Origin: Cunninghamia lanceolata
Lineage: Eukaryota > Streptophyta > Pinopsida > Cupressales > Cupressaceae
Length of the DNA: 64,000 nt
Assembly: GCA_027924645.1 (NCBI GenBank)
Contig: BSBN01001017.1
Coordinates: 12,116,501-12,180,500 of the forward strand
Direction: 5' to 3'
Positions 45,270 to 57,187 of the stretch are shown piece after piece. The translations under genes and the position numbers were made by a program. Within the stretch, counting starts at the first letter, position 1. Each line of letters starts with the position of its first letter. The notes below the pieces were generated by a model. It ran no database searches. It was not told the origin of the DNA and worked only from the letters and a program-made list of their open reading frames with translations.

Positions 45270-46525
45270 CTGCATGGAAAGAAGTGCATTTTGCACCATA
45301 TTCAGGTCATCATGGAAGTGACAAAGTTGTTAGTTGATGTGAAACCCTTATATTTTTGGAAGGGAATGAAAAATGATGCTGCAAGATTTGTGGAAGGATG
45401 CCTAGAGTTTTAGTGAGATAAGGATGAACACTAGCACCTCGTAGGACTTTTGTATCCTCATAACATGTACCTGAATGGAAATGGTAGGTTATTAGTATGG
45501 ATTTTGTCAAGGGATTACCTATCTCCTGCTATAAGCATGATGTTATTCTTGTAATAGTGGATAAAATTTCTAAGGTAGCTCATTTTATACAAAGTAATCT
45601 TACAGATGGAGCACCCATCTTAGCCAAAAAGTTCATACAAGAAGTTTTCAGGTTGCATGGAATTATGGAAAAGATAATTTTGGATAGAGATGCATGGGTA
45701 ACTTCAAGGTTTTGACAAACTTTGTTCTCAACTTTGGGAACACAACTTAATATAAGCTCAGCTTATCATCTAAAAATAGATGGACAAACTGAGAGGGTAA
45801 ATCAAATACTAGAGGATTTGTTGAGGATGTATTGCATGAAAGAGTATCTTTTACTAGTTGAATTTGTATATAATAATTCTTATCGTTCTACAATTAAGAT
45901 AGCTCCATTCGAAGCATTGTATGACAGAAAGTGTCAAACTCCTATAAGATGGGATAAGTTAGAGGATAGGATTTTCCTTGGGCCAGAAATGCTTTTGCAA
46001 ATGGAAGAGAAAGTAAAGCTGATTAGGAAAAGACTGGCAGAAGAAAATGATAGACGAAAAAGCTATGCTGATGCCAAGTGAATACCCCAACAATTTTTAG
46101 TAGGAGATAAATTTCTCTTAAGAGTCAAACCACATAAGAGCCCACTTAAGTTTGGAAAGTCTTCCAAACTATCACCTAGATATGTTGGACCTTTTGAAGT
46201 CCTAGAAGTGGTTAATCGAGTTGCTTACAAGATAGCTCTACCACCAGCCCTTGCTAGAATGCATGATGTTTTCCATGTGTCATATTTGAAGAAATATATG
46301 TCAGGATCTAATCATATACTTGATTGGAATGCTCTCCAAGTGTAGGACCCAGGGGTGGTCATGATTGAGACTCTCAAAGTGCTTGAGGTATGCAAGCTCT
46401 GCCTGCAAAATAGAGAGGTTATCCATTGCAAGGTCCAATGGGAGTAGTATTCTGATGAAAATGCTAGCTCAGAGGATTACAATGATATCTATCAAAAGTT
46501 TCAACATCTTTTTATATAGCATGAT
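45270..46525 (+). pseudogene. ChrB integrase with chromodomain-like tail
   Basis: Core: ISMDFVKGLPISCYKHDVI, IILDRDAWVTSRF and KIDGQTERVNQILEDLL (catalytic Glu kept). The 45722-46081 ORF is clean (FVYNNSYRSTIKIAPFEALY). After a TGA the C-terminal domain follows (SPRYVGPFEVLEVVNRVAYK, MHDVFHVSYLKKYM). A tail near 46360-46515 (IHCKVQWE, NASSEDYNDIYQKFQHLF) resembles the degenerate chromodomain of Tekay elements. Confidence 0.88.
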
Positions 46526-46603
46526 GTATAAGAATATGTTTGAAGTATATATTTTTGGTTTGGACACAATCATCGAGGACAATGATCTCTAATGGGGTAG
46601 ATA

Positions 46604-48062
46604 TGTCATACCCTATTTTTAAACTAATGTATTTATTTTCATTATTTTTGTGAAGACAGATAGTTAGTCAGAGAAAATATTATGATTATAGTAATGATGG
46701 AAAATGCATTTTGCTTTATATTAATTTATATGCAAGAAATAATTGTTTATGATGTTAATATTGATCATGTGGTTAAATGATGAAATGGACTAACTATCAT
46801 CATGTAACTACAGTGGATACAGGAATAGTGTTGTTTTCCCTTTGATATAAGGAGAGAGAGTATCACCATAGAGAGGGTGCTAGATCATGTGAATGTAATG
46901 ATTTTTATGCCATCTGGAAACACACACACATATACTTAGTACTGAGATTATGTTTATCCTTGTCAAATTATGTCTTTGTTAAGATAAAGGTTAAAATCCC
47001 TTTCGTCATCTGATACAAGCATGGTGTATGCCTTTAAATGACAAGTCGACACATGTGTAAGTCAACTAAACATGTTTTTTTTTGTTATCAAGATCTTAGA
47101 CGACATGAGAATTCTTTGTCAATAATTGTTCTTATAGATAAACACAATTAGTGTTCCATAGTACAAAATTTTGACATCTGTTAGATAAGTGTGTTATGTT
47201 TATTATTACTATTATCATAGGTATTATTAATATTATTATCATAGTTAAAGTCATGTTAGAGAGGTAAAAGTCTCTCTTTATTTTCTCCATAGCATACTCC
47301 CTAGATGTTAGGGGAGTGGGGGAAGGAGCAATAGCTCCATACTCCCCACTTATCCCTGCATGGTAAGTTTCATGGGTGTGGTAGAGAGATTCCTGGGGTG
47401 ATGTAGTTATTATCTACCCATAAATATTGCTGAGTGGTTCAGTAGAAGGGAGGAAAGGACTTGTGTATGTAAAGGGAGAAGAGTTCAAAAGTTGGGAAGA
47501 GTAGAGGCAACACAAGGTGACTATGGTGAAGAATCAACCTATTTTATCATATAGGTAAATCTACTACATTTTGTAGACTATGATAGAGTCTTTATAATAG
47601 TCTTTCAATCGATTAGATCAATAAGCATTGAAAGAGTAAAGAAAATTGTGTTAGATTGCCATTTTGTAAAATGGATTATCACTATGCATTAGTGAATGTG
47701 GGTTGGTTGTATATCCTCTATATTGAAATATTGTTATCTATATTATATTCTTACCATAATTTGGAAAGAGGAATTATATGTATAACTCTGTTTATTTATC
47801 AAATCCTTATCATATAGTTTATGTTTGGAAATGTCAAATAGTTTGATACCTCTGAGTAGTGAGTCTTATGGCTATCTTCGATGTTTTTATAATTTTTCAT
47901 TGATAGTGAAGCGCGAATAGCTTCATAGGATAACAGTGAAGACTTTGCCTAAGTATTTGATACTTAACTTAGTTACTTTGTATTGCAACCTTACCTTGAT
48001 AATAATGAGCTCACTATGTTATTACGAGGCTGACAGTGTCTCAAATAATTTAAGCTCACTGT
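46604..48062 (+). repeat. ChrB 3' LTR (interrupted)
   Basis: It starts TGTCATACCC after a purine-rich aatggggtaga. At least 1459 bp lie before CopD enters, and the far end is not in view. It contains att/atc simple repeats near 47205-47245 and no ORF. No matching 5' LTR is present upstream of 34486. Confidence 0.65.
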
Positions 48063-48981
48063 TGTTGGGATAAGGTACCATTAACCTTGTAAATCCCAAT
48101 ATTATATTTATTCCATTTATTATATGTAATTTGTAATTATCCATAAGGAGATGTACTAGTTTCACTGGCAGGGGTAATTTTAGAGTAACCGGAGGTAATT
48201 ACAGAGTAACTTTTACTGTTGGCAAATGTAAAAACTCAAAGTAAATGAGGGTACGTGTGCTCCCTTGAGGAATATACTATTTTTGGCATGTATGATAACT
48301 ATCATAATGTTTGGTAAGTGAATCTATGACAACTGCAAGTTGTCATAAGATTCTGAGATTCTATGACACATATGACGGATATGTTAGTTGTATATTTGCT
48401 ATATTTAGCCCAAGGTTCCTATCTTGGAAAGATACTCTTTTGTGGAATCTATGATAGTTATGATGTGTCATAAGATGCTATAAGAGGCTAGATTTAGTCT
48501 TGGGCACCCAACCTTTGCATGGCTTTTTTTGGACAAGTGTAAGATGCTTGTAAGATGGTAATTAATGTTTACAAGTTGGATAATCTTAGGAGAGAGAAGG
48601 TGAATGCCTAGGATGAGTTAGAAAATGTTTCTATAAGTATTTGCCATGTATTTGTTGCTACAATATAGATTTTAGGTACTCAGGTGTTGCCAGAATGCTG
48701 TCAGATTGAAGACTTGTGAAGAGAGTTGTGTAGTTGATGTATTGTACAATCTTGTTGAGATTAATACAAAATTGTGCCTCTTTCTTGGTGGATTTTTTGA
48801 CCTACAAGGGTTTTCTCCATGTAAACAATGTATCATTGTATTGAGTTATTCATGTTTGACATCTTTTCTATAGTGGGTTTTATGTTTTGTTACAATCTCC
48901 ATTGTTAAAGCACACTTAAAGAGTGTTGAAATTTATTCAAATCAGATTTCCATTAAAGCAGTGTTGCTTTCATTTCTAACA
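48063..48981 (+). repeat. CopD 5' LTR
   Basis: The 919-bp LTR runs TGTTGGGATAAGG to CATTTCTAACA. A copia-type R/U5 motif (acctacaagggttttctcc) lies near 48809. Confidence 0.8.
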
Positions 48982-48983
48982 TT

Positions 48984-48996
48984 TAGTATCAAATCC
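48984..48996 (+). other. CopD primer binding site, decayed
   Basis: tagtatcaaatcc lies two bases after the LTR. It is the tRNA-Met PBS tggtatcagagcc with G-to-A type changes. Confidence 0.75.
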
Positions 48997-49088
48997 TGGC
49001 CAACTTTGACTCTTGGGTGGTAGTGTGGAAGCTATAGCAACAGTGGGAGATTTGGTTGTGTTTGATTTGTAGATCTTGTGTTGTTATT

Positions 49089-49860
49089 ATGGTTGGATCC
49101 ACCATTGATTGGACATTGAGAAGTTTAATGGAATGGGGTATGAGTTGTGGAAGATAAAAATGGAAGAAAGAAACTAATGGTTAGCTGTTCAAAAAGAGAA
49201 GAAACCTGATGATGTCTCTCAAGATGAGTGGGATAGACTAGATAAGAAGGCATGGGGAACCATCCGGGTGTGTCTTTCATAATCTGTCCTATTGAATGTC
49301 ACAAAGGAGGAGACTGCACACAAGTTGTGGAATTGGTGAAAATTGTTTTCCATGAAAATATGAGAAGGTGAATCAGTTGTAGAGTATTTAAATAATTTTA
49401 ATTTGTTATTAAGTTAGCTTGATTCAGTAGATGTTGAGGTTAGTGAGGAAGATAAATGTATCTTACTTCTTTGTTCTTTACGTGAGTCTTGGGAGAATGT
49501 TATCCTTGCTATCACTACTAACCTTGTGGATCTGAAGTTGGATGCTCTTGTTTTAGTGCTACTGTCACAAGAATTGAGGAAGAAGAGTTCAGATAGTTCA
49601 GGGGATACTCTCAGTGTCAGGGGAAGGTCTAAGGAAAGGGGACCTCAAGGAGATCAGAAAGGGACTAAGGACAAGTCCAAGGGCCGATCTAAAACTTTTG
49701 CCAAAAAGAACAAAGTTAATTGTTGGAACTGCGGTAAAAGAGGACATGTGAAGGAGTACAAAAATCCCAAGAAACAGTGGGAGAGTGCTTCAGATAAGTC
49801 CTCGAATGTAGGTGAAGAAGTTTTACTTTTAACATGTAATCTTATTTCTAATGATCACTA
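49089..49860 (+). pseudogene. CopD gag
   Basis: After a frame change near the start, IEKFNGMGYELWKIKME and EKKPDDVSQDEWDRLDKKAW show the copia gag (UBN2-type) domain. Then VVEYLNNFNLLLS and SEEDKCILLLCSLRESWENV, and a knuckle CWNCGKRGHVKEYK at 49721-49762 with the last Cys changed to Tyr. Stops near 49170, 49280, 49340, 49365 and 49415. Confidence 0.88.
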
Positions 49861-51170
49861 GTTGGTTAACTTAGGATGCTCATTTCATATGACCCCACAT
49901 AAGGAATGGTTCTCCACATATGAAGAATATGATGGAGGTAATATCTACCTTGGTGACAACTCTTCATATCTGATTGTTAGGAAAGGAAAGGTATTGTTGT
50001 GTTTCAGTGATGGGAGGATTAAAACCCTCCCTGGTGTTTTGCATGTTCCTGCATTACCTAGAAATCTAATTTTAGTTTCAAAGTTGAATGATTTGGGAAT
50101 ACATGTGACATTTGACAAGAATGGCTATAGATTGGTGAGAGGGAACTTGGTGGTAGAAAAAGGGAAGAGATTCAGGAACTTGTTTAAGCTTGAAGCCACT
50201 ACAGTTTGTAATGCCTCATATGTATTTGAGGACACTACTAAAAATACATGTATGTTGTGGCATTGTAGATTGGGCCACACAAGCAATAATGTATTAAAAA
50301 CTATTAAGAATAAAAATTTGTTGGATGGTTTCTCCTATTCTGATGAGCACTTTGATTTCTGTGAGCATTGTGTGTTTGGTAAACAAAAACAAAAAATCAT
50401 TTCCTTCAGGAAGCAATAGAGCAAAGGAGAAGTTAGAAATTATTCATATGGATGTGTTTGGACCTATGGATAATGAATCTATCAGAAAATCTCATTATTT
50501 TGTAACCTTCATTGATGATGTATCTAGATTTACATGGATTTATTTTATGAAGCATAAATCTAAAGTTTTCACTAAGTTTAAGGAATTCAAAGTCTTAGTA
50601 GAGAACCAATTAGGTTTAAAGATAAAAATATTAAGATCTGACAATGCAAGGGAATATTGCTCTAAGGAATTTGATGAGTTTTGCAAGCATGTAGGTATAA
50701 TCAGACAATAGAAAACTCCATATACACCACATTAGAATGGTGTTGTAGAAAGGATGAACCGAACAATTATGGAAAGGGCCAGAAGTATGCTGAGTGGTGT
50801 ACAGTTGGATAAATGCTTTTGGGCAGAGGCTATGTGTATTGCTTGCTACTTGATAAACATATCTCCTTGTAAGGCTCTTGATTCGACACCTTATGAAGTG
50901 TGGACAGGTAAGAAACCTTCTATTTCACATTTAAGGGTTTTTAGCTGTGAGGATTTTGTTCATGTGCCTAAGGAAAAGTGATCTAAGTTGGATCCAAAGG
51001 CTAAAAAAGTGTACATTCATTGGATATGGTGATAATGTCAAAGGTTATAATCTTTGGAATCCACTAACCCGCAAGATTATCTTTTCTAGAGATGTTATTT
51101 TCAGGGAACATAGAGCTATTTCTTAACCTAAGTAGCCAAAAGAGAAAGAAAAAAAGGTAAAGAAAGTGCA
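49859..51170 (+). pseudogene. CopD protease and integrase
   Basis: The protease site reads LVNLGCSFHMTPH where DSGASFHMT is usual, so the catalytic Asp and Ser are lost. The integrase zinc region is MLWHCRLGHTSNN with FCEHCVFGKQ (50250-50395). After a -1 shift near 50400 the core shows DVFGPM, LRSDNAREYC and NGVVERMNRTIMERARSML, so the D, D, E residues remain. TAG codons replace expected Gln in IIRQ-KTPYTPH-NGV (50709 and 50733). Confidence 0.88.
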
Positions 51171-51954
51171 ATTTGATTTAGAGCAGAAACATGCACCTCA
51201 AGAAGAATAGAATGATGGATTTGGGGGTGAAGAAGAAGAAGATTTGAGGAGTTCTGATGAAGATGAGTCTGTAGTTATAGAAGAAGTTGGTGCAGATGAT
51301 CATGCAAAAGAACAAGTGGAGTCTCTTACTCCACCCTTAAGGAGATCCACAAGACAACATAATCTAGTTGATAGGTATAGCCCACCAGATTTCCATTGTG
51401 TATATGCTTTATTGAGTACTAATGATGAACCTAGATCCTATAGGGAAGCTATTTTTGTAGATGATAGTGAGTCTTGGCAGTTAGCCATGTAGGAGGAGAC
51501 GATGGCTTTAGACTCTTGTAACACCTGGGATCTTATTCATTTGCCCAAAGGAAGAAAGGCCAAAGGTTGTAAGTGGGTCTTCAAGAAGAAGTTTGGATCA
51601 GATGGGTCATTGGAAAAGTACAAGGCTAGACTGGTAGCCAAGGGCTACTCTTGGAGAGAGGGAGTTGATTTTGGTGAGATATTCTCTACTATTGCTAAAT
51701 GGACTTCTATTAGATTTCTCTTATCCATTGCTACATCTTATGATTGGGAGATTGAGCAAATTCTATGTTAAGACTGCATTCTTGCATGGAGATATTAAAG
51801 AAGAAATTTATATGCAACAACCTACAGGTTTTGAGGTAAAAGGAAAAGAACATTAGGTTTATAGGTTAAAGAGGTCTCTTTATGGTCTAAAATAGTCCCC
51901 CAGAATGTGGTATCAAAAGTTTGATTCATTTGTTATGAAATTGGGTTTTGTTAG
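51171..51954 (+). pseudogene. CopD reverse transcriptase, N-terminal part
   Basis: A linker (RRSTRQHNLVDRYSPPDF, 51350-51400) leads to copia RT: NTWDLIHLPKGRKAKGCKWV, YKARLVAKGYSWREGVDF, then in a shifted frame KTAFLHGDIKEEIYMQQP (51768-51821). It is cut by LtrE at 51954, before the catalytic box. Confidence 0.9.
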
Positions 51955-53212
51955 TGTTTAGTGGAAAATTGTATCTTATTAATCCTTTGTGGTTTAGATG
52001 TTAAAATCTGCCTCTCCACTATACATTGAAGGATCTAGGGTCAAATGGCAAGCACTGTCATACCCTAGGTCACTTTCAGATATAGGGCAACTTGGATTAG
52101 GGAATTAATTATCAATTTTTCCTTCTCCTATGCTCAATTGGCCATTAAAGCCCTAATTATGCAAATACAACAACAAATTAATGAATTACAGAAAAACCTC
52201 TTATAGACAGGAGTAAAATTCAGAATTACAGAGTACTTGTTTTTGGGGTTCTGAAGCGAAACATTTGGGCACACTAGAGTGGGTGCCCAAGTCCAAGGTA
52301 CCTACATTTTCAGGGAATATGGACCTCCTTCGGACACTTATCAACCTTGTAACTTATGTTTTCCAAAAATAATCTATGGCGGACATCGAAGTGAGTGCCC
52401 TAGTCTTGGAAGTGCTCCTTTGTTCAACTTTTCTTTAGATCCTGAATCCCTAATGTCTTCCTAGCCTTCCTACAACTCCACTTTTCTTAGATGTGACACC
52501 TGTAACCTGTAATCACAAGACTTGGTTTGGGAGTTGTGGTGTTTAGAGGTTTGCCTTAGTCAAACCTCGGAGGACACTTAAGTCTCTGAAAACTATTGCC
52601 AAATAAAGAGGGCGTGCCCTTGTGAGGCAGAGACCAAAAACCAAAGGAAACAATAATAAAAACATAATATTATGTCACTTTGTAGTGAAGCTTTCATGGA
52701 GGAAGATTCCCTTCATTCCATGAAGGAATTGATGCTCAAATCTGTAAATATGAACACACAAAATATACAAGTCTACTCTTGCAACACAATAGAAAGCTTT
52801 GAATCACCTTAGGATGCCAAAAGTTCACAATAACCATCTAGTTGAAATCTCCTTTTCAAATGAATGCATACACATGCTTATATATGCATCTACAAAAACT
52901 CCTGCCAAGATATTTGAAATTCAAACTTACCATGTCGGCAAAGGGACCTAATAACGGTCATTAACTGACACCTACAAATTGGGACTGCCCCAAAATAGGG
53001 TAGGACTAGGGCTTGGGCGCCCAAGTCCTCCCCCCTATTTCAGGTAGGGTACAACTGAAGGGGTCCTCCTAGGTCCTATTTGCCATGGGACTTAGGTCTC
53101 ATTCCATCAGGATGCTAAAATATGAACTAAAATGTCCTAAATGCACTCTAAAGACCTGGGAGCTAAACCTTGTCAGGGAAAAGCCCCCAAGGAGACATTT
53201 TCTGACATTACA
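51955..53212 (-). repeat. LtrE 3' LTR
   Basis: The 1258-bp LTR starts TGTTTAGTGG and ends GACATTACA on the + strand (TGTAATGTC to CTAAACA in element orientation). The first ~555 bp match 62472-63026. Confidence 0.82.
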
Positions 53213-53227
53213 TTTCACCCCCACTTT
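53213..53227 (-). other. LtrE polypurine tract
   Basis: AAAGTGGGGGTGAAA on the minus strand abuts TGTAATGTC. Confidence 0.78.
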
Positions 53228-53274
53228 AATGTATGTATGAACATGAGGCCCATACATGCATTAAAGTAAGGTCA

Positions 53275-53430
53275 CAAACACAGCAAACACACAAAGCATG
53301 GAGAAGACATGCCAATCACAGAGAAGACAGTAATAGGCATGGAAAACAAGGAGAAGACAATTAGAGTCACGTAAAACACAGAGCAGACAGTTAATGCATA
53401 GAAGACACATTAATGCATGGAAGATAGAAA
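53275..53430. repeat. Minisatellite with gagaagaca units
   Basis: Five or so degenerate units containing gagaagaca, gagcagaca or agaagacac, at 25-30 bp spacing, lie in LtrE next to its PPT. Confidence 0.6.
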
Positions 53431-53543
53431 TGATATCTTTTCTTTTCATTTTCTCACATATATGAAATGCAAATGCAAGTACTGGAAAGTAAACAAACCT
53501 CCCAAAATGTAGGAAGCACTACTCAATGGCATTGGTCTCTATA

Positions 53544-54903
53544 TGATGCAGAGGCATCCACACTAAAACCTTAACACACAGCATGGATGTCCGCAACCCA
53601 TCATCATCATCATGTTTTCCTTAACACTGTCAGCATCATCATATTTACTGTCGCCGACCGATATCCTCCTGCAGATAAGCCTTCGCTCTTTCGCATGTCA
53701 ACAGCATCATCACATTCGGTAGCATCATCACATTCGGCAAGCGCGAACATCCTCCTGACGTCCACTGTTCATCTCACCGACAACTTCGACCTTCACTATC
53801 TTCAGCATCATGATGTTCAACATCATGTTCATCAGCAGGATATGGAACATCCGGTTCCTCCCATATATCCTGATGATGACAAACCTTAACTCCACGCACC
53901 GTCCCTTCGATGCTTACGTCACCCCGATATCCTGATGACGATTATCCTGATGATGATGACGTCACATGCAGCTCCTCAATATCCTGCTGCTCCGCAATAT
54001 CCTGATGACATATATCCTGATGATGATGACGTCATATCCTGCTGTTGGCCAAACTTAACTTTTTTCGGCCCGCGATCAACCTGATCTTCTACCTGATGCC
54101 AATATGCTCCTCCTCGGCAACTCCTGATGATGATCACCCCGACGTTCATTCACTTCATGCAATCGATAGCATCATGCTCTCCTCCATCTACCGGATGACG
54201 ATGCCCGAAGCAACTGCAGGATATTCACCAAATTATCCTGATGATGCCGTTTTGACAAATTTCCAGCCTTAGCAGATTTTCACTGTTCTGATCCACCGAA
54301 CCTCCTGGGATGACCCGATCCACTTCCAGGGTGATCTTCCAAACTCTATCAACTCGACCTAGCACATACCCATGCTAGGGTTCTCAACATCTCTCGACGG
54401 TGATCCTACACACCTGCATGCAAACAGAAAGCAAACTAAAACCTAACCTACTATACATCGCCATTCCACCGATCCGACGAATCAACCGGTGGAATGGATC
54501 AGTGAATCCATGAAACCACCAAAACCGCAGATCGATTACACAAAGGAGATCAAACAGAAAATGAACACAACAGGATCTCTTATTGATTTCAAAAGATGCA
54601 ACTACAATGATCAGTTTCTCTCTCTGTCTCACTCTCGCAAAGTCTGATCGATGATATGCAATACCAACCGATCCTCATGCTTAAATAGGTTTTCCTGCGA
54701 GTACTACTGACCTGACTCCAAGCGGCTGGGAAATCTCTCCAGGCGGCTGGGAGATCCAACCGGTCCTACAGCATGACAACTGTCTAACAAACTAACTAAA
54801 AATAGCAAAGCATGGTCAGCATGATCTTAACATGGTCAGCATGACCTTATTACATGCATTTGGTCTTATCAGACCTTCTTGGAAACATTAACAAGACTCA
54901 AAC
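53544..54903 (-). repeat. GagG 3' LTR
   Basis: It begins TGATGCAGAGG on the + strand. It contains at least seven copies of tatcctgatgatga-like motif (about 53865-54245), two palindromic TGACGTCA sites (53957-53964, 54027-54034) and an 18-bp duplication (about 53702-53737) absent from the other LTR. A TATA-like ctatttaag on the minus strand lies near 54682-54690. His-rich ORFs on the + strand are artefacts of the cat repeats. Confidence 0.88.
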
Positions 54904-55723
54904 TAACTAACTGCCTCATGGAGGCCAGCTGTCAGGTAGGTGCTCCTGCACCATACTCCCCAATAGAAAAGAACTCATGTCCGATGAGTTTAGTATGTGG
55001 AAGTCCTCCACCTTTACACTTTGCCTGTACAATATGCTGAACTGTTCCAGCTTTGTCCTCTGCTGGCTCTTGGCTGCTCCAAGACTTTTGAACTGTAACT
55101 TGCTGTCTGGCAAGTAAATCCTCATGCCTATCAATGTAGGCCTTTCTCTCACATACCCTGTGTTTGTCAGGTTGTCTGACCAGAACCTCTGTCTGAACTG
55201 CCTCTTGAACTTCTGAAATGTTCAATCCTGTCTTTCTTTCAACTTTTATAGGACAAACAATAGTCCCAACTATGACAACATCCTTGTCATCTCTCTCAAC
55301 TGGTTGCTGTGTGCAAACTTGTTTCTGCACCTGCTGCTGACCTCTGTCAGTTAAAACTGTAACTGTCTTCAACCTGTTGTCCTGAACAACTCCTTTTCCT
55401 GCAGTGTCCTCAACTACCTTTATGCCTGCTCCTCTAGGCATCTGCACCAACTCCTTCTTTCCCATTAAAATGATTTTGGCTGCCCCCTGTACTGCAGCAT
55501 CTGCCTGCAATGGCAGCAGCATAATAGTTTTCCCATCTTTCTTGATGGTATAGGTATTAGCATACCCATCATACATTACCCTTCTATCAAATTGCCATGG
55601 TCTACCCAACAGTAGGTGACAACATTCCACGGGGCAAAATATCACACAAAACCCTATCATGATATGCCCCAATCTGAAAATCCACATATGCCTGTTCATA
55701 GACAAAAAGTGATTGACTATCAC
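54904..55723 (-). pseudogene. GagG protease C-terminus and unique tail
   Basis: Minus-strand ORF 55723-54932: CCHLLLGRPWQFDRRVMYDG completes the protease. About 170 residues of unrecognised, Gln/Val/Lys-rich sequence follow (GQQQVQKQVCTQQP, RHEDLLARQQVTVQ), ending HEFFSIGEYGAGAPT and stop. The tail occupies the place of RT. It joins the upstream frame through a one-base shift near 55610. Confidence 0.75.
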
Positions 55724-57075
55724 TCACCCAAGATGCCTTGTAAGGGTGATGGTGTGGAATCCTTTCCAAATTTAGTTTATCCACCATTTCCTGAGATACC
55801 ATGTTGTCTGTTGAACCAGTATCAATGACAACCTTACATACTTTACCTTTGCTCTTACATATGGTCTTGAAAAGAGCTCTTCTTTGTATCATATCCTTTG
55901 ATGCCTGCAAACTAATTCTCCTTAGCATTAATGCTTCTCCCTCCTCAGGATATCCATAAAGTTCAGGAACTTTATCTGTTTGCTCTACTTTTTCTTCTTG
56001 TACAAGTTGTACTCTCTTGTCATTAGTTCTATCATTTCTGGATGATGAACCTTTGTTTTCTGGACATTTGAAAGATGGATGACCAAACTCACCACAGGTT
56101 TAACATTTTCCTGAAAATGTAGTAGAACCTCTACCACCTCCAAATCTGCCTCTATTACCTTTCCATCCACCTCTGAAATCAGACTGTCCCTGTCCTTTAC
56201 CAGTGTCTTCTTGACCCTCATTGGTTTGCCTTTGTGTAGGGGCTGCTCCTCTTCCCCTCATATTGTTTCCTCTTCCTCTCATGGACTTATCTTGTCCCCT
56301 ATTCATCTTTTCTTCAATCCTGATTGCCATTTGGTAACAATCCTCCACATTCTTAGGGTTAGCTAAAACTAACTCATCCTGTATGTTCAATCTCAAACCA
56401 GCCAAGTACCTAGCCACCTTTTCTACCTCATTCTCATGATGACCAGATCTCATACTCAACTTATAAAACTCCTCAGTATATGCCTTCACATCCCTTTCCT
56501 TCTGCCTTAAAAAATTGCAACTTCTTAAACATCTGAATTTCATAATCCCTTGGCAAGAATTTACCTTTGATCCTTGCTACCATCTTATCCCATGAAGTGA
56601 TCTTTGACTTCCCTTGTTTCCTTCTCTCAGATTGTACATAATCCCACCATACCAAAGCATGACCTCCTAACTTGGTCTTTGCAATCTTTACCTTCTGATC
56701 CTCAGCAACATCTTCACATTCAAAGTGATTATCAAGTGCAGCAATCCAATCCAGCAACTCATCTTCATTCAAACTTCCATTATACTTGGAAACATCAACC
56801 TTTACCTTAGGTTTATCACTCTGCACTGCCTTTAATAGTTTTGCAAATTTTTGGTCTTCAGCATCCAGATCTTCAGCTACCTCTTCATACTCTTCAACAA
56901 CATCTTCATCTTCTTCAGACTCACTGTCTTCCACTTCCCTCTTTTTGTTCTTTTCCAGGGCTACAAGCCTGGCTTGAAGTGCTTCAGCAAGCTCCTTCAT
57001 CTTCCTCATCTCTCTGGCATGTTTTTCCTTCATCTCCTGCAATTCCCTTGCAGTACCACTACCTTTTGGAGGCAT
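55605..57075 (-). pseudogene. GagG gag and protease
   Basis: The start at 57075 gives MPPKGSGTARELQEMKEKHA, a coiled-coil-like, then acidic N-terminus (EDSESEEDEDVVEEYEEV). The gag domain follows (YNGSLNEDELLDWIAALDNH, AKTKLGGHALVWWDYVQ). A one-base lengthening of a T run near 56505 shifts to the frame carrying LRQKERDVKAYTEEFYKLS, an RGRG-rich stretch and a knuckle (C, TAA, TCGEFGHPSFKCPE near 56060-56105). The protease has an intact DTG (VVIDTGSTDNMV, about 55815-55850). A second one-base shift in a C run near 55612 precedes HLLLGRPW. Only one true stop (TAA near 56102) is seen. It is close to ChrC gag. Confidence 0.9.
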
Positions 57076-57170
57076 TTTGTCAACCTCTCAATCAACACAC
57101 AACACACAATCAACTCTACCTCTGCCCTTTCGGTGACAGGATCAACACACAACAGCCCAGACCTTTTGCT

Positions 57171-57184
57171 GAGCTCTGATACCA
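57171..57184 (-). other. GagG primer binding site (initiator tRNA-Met)
   Basis: TGGTATCAGAGCTC on the minus strand lies three bases inside the 5' LTR end (CTACATCA). Confidence 0.92.
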
Positions 57185-57187
57185 CTA

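Larger units (their letters stand above)
44142..48062 (+). mobile_element. ChrB, right segment: RT remainder to 3' LTR
   Basis: It resumes with the duplicated agact and continues RT, RNase H, integrase, a Tekay-like chromodomain tail and the 3' LTR. The LTR is interrupted at 48062 by CopD. Confidence 0.88.
48063..51954 (+). mobile_element. CopD: Ty1/copia element, 3' part displaced by LtrE
   Basis: A 5' LTR, degenerate tRNA-Met PBS, gag, protease, integrase and the start of RT are present in copia order. The sequence stops at 51954 inside RT where LtrE enters; the remainder lies beyond the window. The left target bases are actgt (48058-48062). Confidence 0.9.

Noticed and set aside
53587..54272. 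His-rich and Ser-rich + strand ORFs in the GagG LTRs (also 57231-57898)
   Set aside because: They arise from cat/atc repeats within an LTR, occur identically in both LTRs and have no domain.
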